Source: an uncultured Pelagibacteraceae bacterium (GTDB lineage: Bacteria > Pseudomonadota > Alphaproteobacteria > Pelagibacterales > Pelagibacteraceae). From it: a stretch of 11,353 nt of DNA. The notes beneath the pieces were generated by a model. The model ran no database searches. It had not been told where the DNA came from and saw only the letters and a program-made list of their open reading frames with translations. The position numbers and the translations under genes are program-made. Positions 6,546 through 11,353 of the stretch are shown in pieces. Position 1 is the stretch's first letter; each line of letters opens with the position of its first letter. The stretch covers positions 1-11,353 of the forward strand of contig CACCPR010000016.1 of NCBI GenBank assembly GCA_902548045.1. The letters are read 5' to 3'.

Positions 6546-8408
6546 CTAGTGTTGTTTACCTAAGATAGCTTTACCTGTAGGTATTCTAGTATCGTCTACC
6601 ATTTTTTGTGTAGCTGCATCTGGTTCTTTAGTCATTAAACTAACGACTATCATTACAACCAAACATACAGGAGCACCTATTAAACCAAATCTTAAGTGAT
6701 CAATACCTAAGAAAGGTTCGTTCACACCACCAAAAATTGGCACTGAGAACTTAGGATATACCCATAATAAGTAGAACAAACCTGAAAGTATTCCAGACAT
6801 TATTCCAGCTATTGCACCAGCTCTAGTAGCTCTTTTCCACCATACACCAAGTACAAGCGGGAAGAACAAGCCTGACATTGCAAAGTCGAATGCCCAAGCA
6901 ACAGAACCTAAGATACTTGTAAGCCTAAACGAAGCTATATAAGCACCTGCGGCACCGATTATTACTAGAAGTACACGAGCAACTAAAAGTCTTTTAGCAG
7001 TATCAGCTTTTGGATCTATGATTTTGTAGTAAATATCATGAGATAAAGCGTTTGATATCGCTAACACAAGACCATCAGCAGTAGACATGGCAGCAGCCAT
7101 ACCACCAGCAAACACTAGCCCAGAGATTACAAACGGTAGTCCCGCTACTTCTGGAGTAGCTAATACTACAACGTCACCTCTCATGAACCATTCGTTTAAC
7201 TGAAGTATACCATCACCATTGAAGTCTGCGATAAATACTTGTTTAACTTCAGACCATCTTTGTACCCACTCTATCGATTGGACTTCAGAAATAGATTTTC
7301 CAATAATTCCAGTTGGTAGTGTTGGATCCATCAATGCTAATTTAGACAATGTTGCTAACATTGGTGCTGAAGAGTAAAGCAAGAAGATAAAGAATAGTGA
7401 CCAAGCCACTGATTTTCTCGCTGCTTTAACCGAAGGAGTTGTAAAGTATCTCATTAAAATATGAGGTAACGATGCAGTTCCTACCATCATACAAATCGCT
7501 AACGATAAGTATTTCCAGACAGCCATTCCACCTTCAGGTACTCCAGAGTGAGTTCCAGAGATATATTTCAATCCTCCTGGTACTCCCGCTGCTTTCATAT
7601 CTGCGGCGCTGTTTTTAACTAGTCCAAATTGTTGTTCAAGTTCACCTAGTCTTGCAACCTCATCACCCAACATTAAGTGAGGAAATACTCCTCCACCTAC
7701 TTTGTTAGAAATCCAGAATACTGGAATTAAATATGCGATGATTAATACAATGTACTGAGCAACCTGAGTCCAAGTTACGGCTCTCATTCCTCCTAGCATT
7801 GAACAGATAAGAATACTTATTAATCCTACCCATACACCTGCCTCAAAAGGAATTCCAAGAGCTCTAGAAGCAATTGTTCCCGTAGCGTTTATCTGAGCTG
7901 TTACATAAGTAAATGATGCTATGAAAAGCACGAATACAGAGCAAGCTCTTACGAGATTTCCACCATATCGTGTTCCGATAAAATCAGGAACTGTGTAACA
8001 TCCAAATTTTCTTAGGTATGGAGCCATTAAAGTTGCTACAAGCACGTATCCACCTGTCCAACCTACTAAGAAAGCCATGTACGTATAACCACCAAAGTAT
8101 ACTCCTCCTGCTAATGCTACGAATGATGCACCTGACATCCAGTCAGCTGCAGTTGCCATCCCGTTGAATACGGTTGGCACTTGTCTTCCAGCAACATAAT
8201 AAGCATCTACTTGGATCGTTCTTGATAAATAACCGATAAAAGCATAAATCAAAACGGTGAATGCAACAAACATCACTCCGATGTTTTTTGCAGATACACC
8301 TGCTTGTTCAGCAATAGCCATTATCAAAATGAATACTGCGAAACCTCCAGTGTAGAGACCATATATTTTTGGAAGATTTTTTATAAATCCACCTTTCATG
8401 TCCATCAT
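6546..8408 (-). CDS. Sodium:solute symporter large subunit (VC_2705 type)
   Basis: A 620-residue inner-membrane transporter of the solute:sodium symporter family, LeuT fold, about 13 membrane segments. It matches the VC_2705-type large subunit (TIGR03648 as I know it), which occurs with a DUF4212 small subunit and often near acs; ActP is a more distant relative. Seen are TAADWMSGASFVALAGG (86-102) for the first sodium-site helix, the SSS signature region GGMRAVTWTQVAQYIVLI (206-223) and MSTADGLVLAISNALSHD (441-458) for the second sodium-site helix. The substrate is probably acetate or another short carboxylate, by proximity to acs. A loop at 395-406 fits an EF-hand (D395, N397, D399, G400, E406). 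The ATG at 8408 directly follows the TAA of the small-subunit gene, with AGAGG about 8 bases upstream, so translation is likely coupled. The gene has fewer long A/T runs than its neighbours, as in well-expressed genes. Confidence 0.93.
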   Translation of the reverse strand: MMDMKGGFIKNLPKIYGLYTGGFAVFILIMAIAEQAGVSAKNIGVMFVAFTVLIYAFIGYLSRTIQVDAYYVAGRQVPTVFNGMATAADWMSGASFVALAGGVYFGGYTYMAFLVGWTGGYVLVATLMAPYLRKFGCYTVPDFIGTRYGGNLVRACSVFVLFIASFTYVTAQINATGTIASRALGIPFEAGVWVGLISILICSMLGGMRAVTWTQVAQYIVLIIAYLIPVFWISNKVGGGVFPHLMLGDEVARLGELEQQFGLVKNSAADMKAAGVPGGLKYISGTHSGVPEGGMAVWKYLSLAICMMVGTASLPHILMRYFTTPSVKAARKSVAWSLFFIFLLYSSAPMLATLSKLALMDPTLPTGIIGKSISEVQSIEWVQRWSEVKQVFIADFNGDGILQLNEWFMRGDVVVLATPEVAGLPFVISGLVFAGGMAAAMSTADGLVLAISNALSHDIYYKIIDPKADTAKRLLVARVLLVIIGAAGAYIASFRLTSILGSVAWAFDFAMSGLFFPLVLGVWWKRATRAGAIAGIMSGILSGLFYLLWVYPKFSVPIFGGVNEPFLGIDHLRFGLIGAPVCLVVMIVVSLMTKEPDAATQKMVDDTRIPTGKAILGKQH

Positions 8409-8666
8409 TTAGTCATCCTCTCTTTCTGAGAACCCATGCTCTTCGTCGATTTTTTCTTGCTTGTTGGCAGTCCAAAATAACATCACGACGAACGCAAGAA
8501 GTGATCCTTGTGCTGTCATGTAGTATGCTAATGGGTACCCAAGAAAAGACATCGTGTTCAGTTCAGAACCGAACATGAAAATGACCAATGAGAAGAAAGC
8601 CCAAAGAACCAAAGTTACTATCATATGGTTTTTGGTTTTCGCCCAATATGCGTCTTTGTTTGACAT
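8409..8666 (-). CDS. DUF4212 protein, symporter small subunit
   Basis: An 85-residue protein of the DUF4212 / sodium-symporter small-subunit type (TIGR03647 as I know it). It starts with a short soluble segment with the typical AYWAKTKNHM, followed by two membrane helices (about 15-33 and 45-67) joined by the loop with GYPLAYYMTAQGS, and an acidic C-terminal tail (KIDEEHGFSEREDD). It is thought to pair with the large subunit; the stop codon here touches the start codon of that gene, which fits a 1:1 complex. It is the first gene of the operon and has the strongest ribosome-binding site in the window. The upstream leader carries an 18-base palindrome. Confidence 0.92.
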   Translation of the reverse strand: MSNKDAYWAKTKNHMIVTLVLWAFFSLVIFMFGSELNTMSFLGYPLAYYMTAQGSLLAFVVMLFWTANKQEKIDEEHGFSEREDD

Positions 8667-8670
8667 TTTT

Positions 8671-8677
8671 CCCCCTT
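8671..8677 (-). promoter_or_regulatory. Strong ribosome-binding site of the small-subunit gene
   Basis: On the minus strand the start codon is preceded by AAGGGGG, four A, then ATG. This is a much better anti-16S match than at other genes here, where Shine-Dalgarno sites are weak or absent. It supports the start at 8666 and suggests high translation of the symporter. Confidence 0.7.
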
Positions 8678-8682
8678 TTTTA

Positions 8683-8700
8683 ACTTTTTACGTAAAAAGT
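8683..8700. promoter_or_regulatory. 18-base perfect palindrome upstream of symporter operon
   Basis: ACTTTTTACGTAAAAAGT is a perfect inverted repeat with no central spacer, 16 bases upstream of the small-subunit start codon and just before its ribosome-binding site. The symmetry fits a dimeric regulator's operator. In RNA it could only form a hairpin by giving up central pairs for a loop, and it has no G+C stem or proper T tract, so it is unlikely to be a terminator. The spacer 8667-8817 also holds TTGACT on the minus strand at about 8735-8740 but no convincing -10 at normal spacing. Palindrome certain, function inferred. Confidence 0.6.
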
Positions 8701-8806
8701 ATTAATTAATGACGGTGATCATACTCATATGAAAGTCAATTAAAAGAAAAAAAAGGTCTCCAAAAACCTCAATGAAATGCTACAAAGTAGGAAAATAAGG
8801 GATTTT

Positions 8807-8812
8807 TACAAT
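8807..8812 (+). promoter_or_regulatory. Possible -10 box before the 209-residue protein gene
   Basis: TACAAT lies 5 bases before the GTG taken as start of the next gene. If it is used, transcription would begin at or inside the GTG codon, giving a leaderless message or pointing to the in-frame ATG at 8860 as the real start. The -35 region at 17 bases spacing (AAAGTA) is poor, so this is weak evidence. Confidence 0.3.
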
Positions 8813-8817
8813 ACAAC

Positions 8818-9447
8818 GTGAAATTGAATCTAAAAAATATATTAAGCACCTTTAAAATTATGGGCGAATACCTTCTGCCTGTAAAAAAGATAACAAGTAA
8901 ATTTAGTTCTATAAAATCTAAAGAAGACTTACAAAAATTTGTGCAAGAAAGATCAGCCCACGTAACACAGACCACGCTTTATGGTTATTTAAAAACTAGA
9001 ATTGGAACTAGATATACCGCAATGATACAAGACGAAAAATTTTCAGACTCGATCAACATTGCTAAATGGAATATTTATGTAGCCTCTATTGCTGACCTTA
9101 CTTTGTATGTTTTTTCTTACTTAATCAGTGAAAAAAATTTAAAAAAAAATGAAGCTGAAGATGTTTTTAACAGTATAATTAACAACGAAATAAAAAACGG
9201 TCTTGATGAAAAAATTTCTGATGAAGCAAAAAAAGATTTCTCTTCAAGAGCTAAGTCTGCAAATTGGCAAAGATTACATTTAGAAAATCCATTTTATAAT
9301 AGTGGAATGGCACTTTATAAATGGTCTCCTATTGCTGAAGAGCTAAAAGTCTTAGATAAAGAAATAGTTTTAAATTCAATCAAATTAAAATGGAACATTG
9401 TTGAAAACGAATTTAAAGAATTTACCAAAAATCTTAATTTCGATTAA
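8818..9447 (+). CDS. Conserved-looking protein of unknown function beside acs
   Basis: A 209-residue protein that I cannot assign to a named family, although I recall similar uncharacterised proteins in other alphaproteobacteria. It looks soluble and largely helical. The least lysine-rich, most conserved-looking part is residues 44-97, with [15 protein letters not shown] (52-66), an aromatic/arginine block, and [20 protein letters not shown] (78-97), an amphipathic or weakly membrane-seeking helix. A second block, [20 protein letters not shown] (144-163), follows a charged linker. No catalytic motif is evident. The GTG at 8818 is the first start after a TAG at 8788; AAGGGA at 8797-8802 is rather far away, and ATG 8860 would give 195 residues. 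It is divergent from the symporter operon and convergent with acs, sharing the bases TTAA between the two stops. A role linked to carboxylate use is only a guess from position. Confidence 0.78.
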   Translation: MKLNLKNILSTFKIMGEYLLPVKKITSKFSSIKSKEDLQKFVQERSAHVTQTTLYGYLKTRIGTRYTAMIQDEKFSDSINIAKWNIYVASIADLTLYVFSYLISEKNLKKNEAEDVFNSIINNEIKNGLDEKISDEAKKDFSSRAKSANWQRLHLENPFYNSGMALYKWSPIAEELKVLDKEIVLNSIKLKWNIVENEFKEFTKNLNFD

Positions 9448-11353
9448 CTTTTATTTTTTCTATTTTGTATAAGAGACTCTACTACTCCTGGATCTGCTAG
9501 AGTAGTTGTATCTCCTAAATTGTCAGGTTCATTTGCAGCAATTTTTCTTAAAATTCGTCTCATAATTTTCCCAGATCTTGTCTTGGGTAACCCTGGAGCA
9601 AATTGTATCACGTCTGGAGTTGCAATCGGACCTATCTGTTTTCTTACCCATAACTTTAAGTCTCTTTCTAGATCACCTGTAGATTGCTCACCAACATTTA
9701 GTGTAACGTAACAATATAATCCATTTCCTTTAATACTATGCGGGAAACCAACTACCGCAGCTTCGGCAACTTTTGGATGAGCAACGAAAGCACTCTCAAT
9801 TTCTGCGGTACCTAGATTGTGACCTGAAACAATTATTACATCATCAACTCTTCCCGTTATCCAGTAATAACCATCTTTATCTCTTCTACATCCATCTCCT
9901 GTAAAATATTTTCCATCAAATTGAGAAAAATAAGTGTCGATAAATCTTTGATGATCACCGTATACAGTTCTCATTTGACCTGGCCAAGAACTAGCCATAC
10001 ACAATCTACCTTTTCCCTCGCCTTTAATTACTTTTCCATCTTGATTAACCAAAAGCGGCTTTATGCCGTAAAATGGTTTTGTAGCTGAACCTGGTTTTAA
10101 ATCTATTGCTCCAGGTTGAGGAGCTATTAATATTCCACCAGTTTCCGTTTGCCACCAAGTGTCAACTATTGGACACCTTGATTCCCCAACAGTTTTGTAA
10201 TACCACATCCAAGCCTCTGGATTTATAGGCTCACCTACGGTACCGAGAAGTTTTAATGTTTTTCTGCTTGTTTTTTTTACTGGTTTATCACCCTCCCTCA
10301 TTAATGCTCTAATTGCAGTGGGTGCTGTGTAAAATATATTTACTTTATGCTTATCTACAATTTGCCACCATCGAGAACTATCTGGATAATTTGGAACTCC
10401 TTCAAACATAATAGTAGTTGCCCCGTTAGCAAGAGGCCCGTAAATAATGTAACTATGTCCAGTTACCCAACCTATGTCAGCAGTACACCAATAAATATCG
10501 TTGCTTTTATAATCAAATATATATTGATGGGTCATTGATGCATAAACCATGTATCCACCTGTTGTATGTAATACACCTTTTGGTTTTCCAGTAGAGCCAG
10601 AAGTGTAAAGTATGAACAATGGATCTTCAGCGCCCATTTCTTCGGGATCGCATTTATTTGAAGCTGAAGAAATCATCTCTTTGTAAGAAATGTCTCTTTC
10701 ATCGTTCCAATCCACTTGGTTGCCAGTTCTTTGTACCACTACACATTTTTTAACATCTGGGCATTGAGTAAGAGCTTCATCAGCTATTTTTTTTAATGGA
10801 ATAATTTTTCCTCCTCTAATACCTTCATCAGCGGTTATAAGAAAATCAGACTCACAGTCGTTAATACGTGTTGCTATAGAGTCCGGAGAAAAACCACCAA
10901 ATATAATTGAGTGAACAGCCCCAATTCTCGCACAAGCAAGCATCACATAAGCTAATTCAGGTATCATGGTAAGATAAATTGTTACTCTATCCCCTTTTTG
11001 AATACCGATACTTTTTAACCCGTTAGCAACTTTACATACATTTTGGTGCAATTCTTTATAAGAAATTTTTTTTGTGTCACTTGGATCATCGCCTACCCAA
11101 ATTATAGCTGTTTTTTTAGCATTCTTTTTTAAATGACGATCTATACAATTAGCAGAGGCATTTAATGTGCCATCATAGTACCACTTAATTTTTACCTCCT
11201 CTTTGCTGTATTTAACATCCTTAATTTTTGTATATTTTTTTATCCAAGAAATTCTTTTTCCCTCTTTAGCCCAGAATTTTTCATTTTCTTTAATAGAAAG
11301 TTTGTATTTTTTTTTATATTTTGAGCTGTTAACATATGCTTGATTAGCCCAAT
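9444..11353 (-). CDS. acs: Acetyl-CoA synthetase (AMP-forming), start beyond right edge
   Basis: Acs activates acetate with ATP and CoA to acetyl-CoA through acetyl-AMP, in the cytoplasm. About 635 codons are present; the frame stays open to the window edge, where it reads [20 protein letters not shown], so only about a dozen N-terminal residues are missing by comparison with E. coli Acs. The TTG at 11051 is an internal leucine, not the start, because the upstream frame encodes the conserved [19 protein letters not shown] and [16 protein letters not shown]. The adenylate-forming motif [11 protein letters not shown] is at 10575-10607, followed by [17 protein letters not shown] and ITGRVDDVI, and the C-terminal PKTRSGK whose last lysine (9567-9569) is the residue acetylated in related enzymes. 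Its neighbour across the 209-residue gene is a sodium symporter operon, which supports a scavenging route for acetate. Confidence 0.98.
   Translation of the reverse strand, partial: WANQAYVNSSKYKKKYKLSIKENEKFWAKEGKRISWIKKYTKIKDVKYSKEEVKIKWYYDGTLNASANCIDRHLKKNAKKTAIIWVGDDPSDTKKISYKELHQNVCKVANGLKSIGIQKGDRVTIYLTMIPELAYVMLACARIGAVHSIIFGGFSPDSIATRINDCESDFLITADEGIRGGKIIPLKKIADEALTQCPDVKKCVVVQRTGNQVDWNDERDISYKEMISSASNKCDPEEMGAEDPLFILYTSGSTGKPKGVLHTTGGYMVYASMTHQYIFDYKSNDIYWCTADIGWVTGHSYIIYGPLANGATTIMFEGVPNYPDSSRWWQIVDKHKVNIFYTAPTAIRALMREGDKPVKKTSRKTLKLLGTVGEPINPEAWMWYYKTVGESRCPIVDTWWQTETGGILIAPQPGAIDLKPGSATKPFYGIKPLLVNQDGKVIKGEGKGRLCMASSWPGQMRTVYGDHQRFIDTYFSQFDGKYFTGDGCRRDKDGYYWITGRVDDVIIVSGHNLGTAEIESAFVAHPKVAEAAVVGFPHSIKGNGLYCYVTLNVGEQSTGDLERDLKLWVRKQIGPIATPDVIQFAPGLPKTRSGKIMRRILRKIAANEPDNLGDTTTLADPGVVESLIQNRKNKS

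Noticed and set aside
8750..8770. Short AGGT/ACCT repeat in the divergent spacer, considered as a riboswitch or terminator stem
   Set aside because: Only about five pairs around an 8-base loop; no known riboswitch core is recognisable.
8769..8975. Minus-strand 68-codon frame in the divergent spacer
   Set aside because: It overlaps the start of the 209-residue gene antisense, shows no domain pattern, and has no ribosome-binding site.
1..11353. Search for CRISPR arrays, insertion sequences, toxin-antitoxin or phage-defence genes
   Set aside because: No repeated spacers, transposase motifs, terminal inverted repeats or defence-type domains are seen on either strand.

Overview
The window looks like a piece of a streamlined marine alphaproteobacterial genome, most likely SAR11 (Candidatus Pelagibacter) or a close relative. 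The grounds are the very high A+T content, long A/T homopolymers inside genes, spacers of only 0 to 150 bases, stop codons that abut or interlock, weak Shine-Dalgarno sites, and a gene set with alphaproteobacterial character (rpe, heparinase II/III-like gene and purH in one run; the paired small and large subunits of a sodium:solute symporter beside acetyl-CoA synthetase). Taxonomy is inferred from content; no search was run.

Left part (1-2221). The first 64 bases hold the N-terminus of a LON-domain protein on the minus strand, cut by the window edge. Next comes a family-17-like glycosyltransferase (minus), a tRNA-Gly(GCC) on the plus strand with a clear promoter, a 2-oxoglutarate/Fe(II) oxygenase of the prolyl-4-hydroxylase type (minus), and a pterin-4a-carbinolamine dehydratase (plus). 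The glycosyltransferase and oxygenase flank the tRNA and are the most accessory-looking genes here.

Middle part (2222-6467), all minus strand and read right to left: a small YggT-like membrane protein, ribulose-phosphate 3-epimerase, a heparinase II/III-like protein, and the bifunctional purine enzyme PurH. Rpe, the heparinase-like gene and purH are 3 bases apart or overlap by one base (TAATG), so they are almost certainly co-transcribed and translationally coupled. purH ends exactly where phhB ends, with no spacer.

Right part (6498-11353). A strong rho-independent hairpin separates the middle operon from a two-gene sodium symporter operon (DUF4212 small subunit, then the large VC_2705-type subunit). 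Upstream of it is a 151-base divergent spacer with an 18-base perfect palindrome. On the plus strand follows an unrecognised 209-residue protein whose stop codon interlocks with that of acs (acetyl-CoA synthetase, minus, start beyond the right edge). Symporter plus Acs suggests uptake and activation of acetate or a similar short carboxylate, which is then fed into central metabolism as acetyl-CoA.

No mobile element, CRISPR array, rRNA or phage gene is visible. I do not see a clearly new multi-gene system. The best leads are the operator-like palindrome, the uncharacterised protein next to acs, an EF-hand-type calcium loop in the symporter, and a substituted histidine in the heparinase-like protein.
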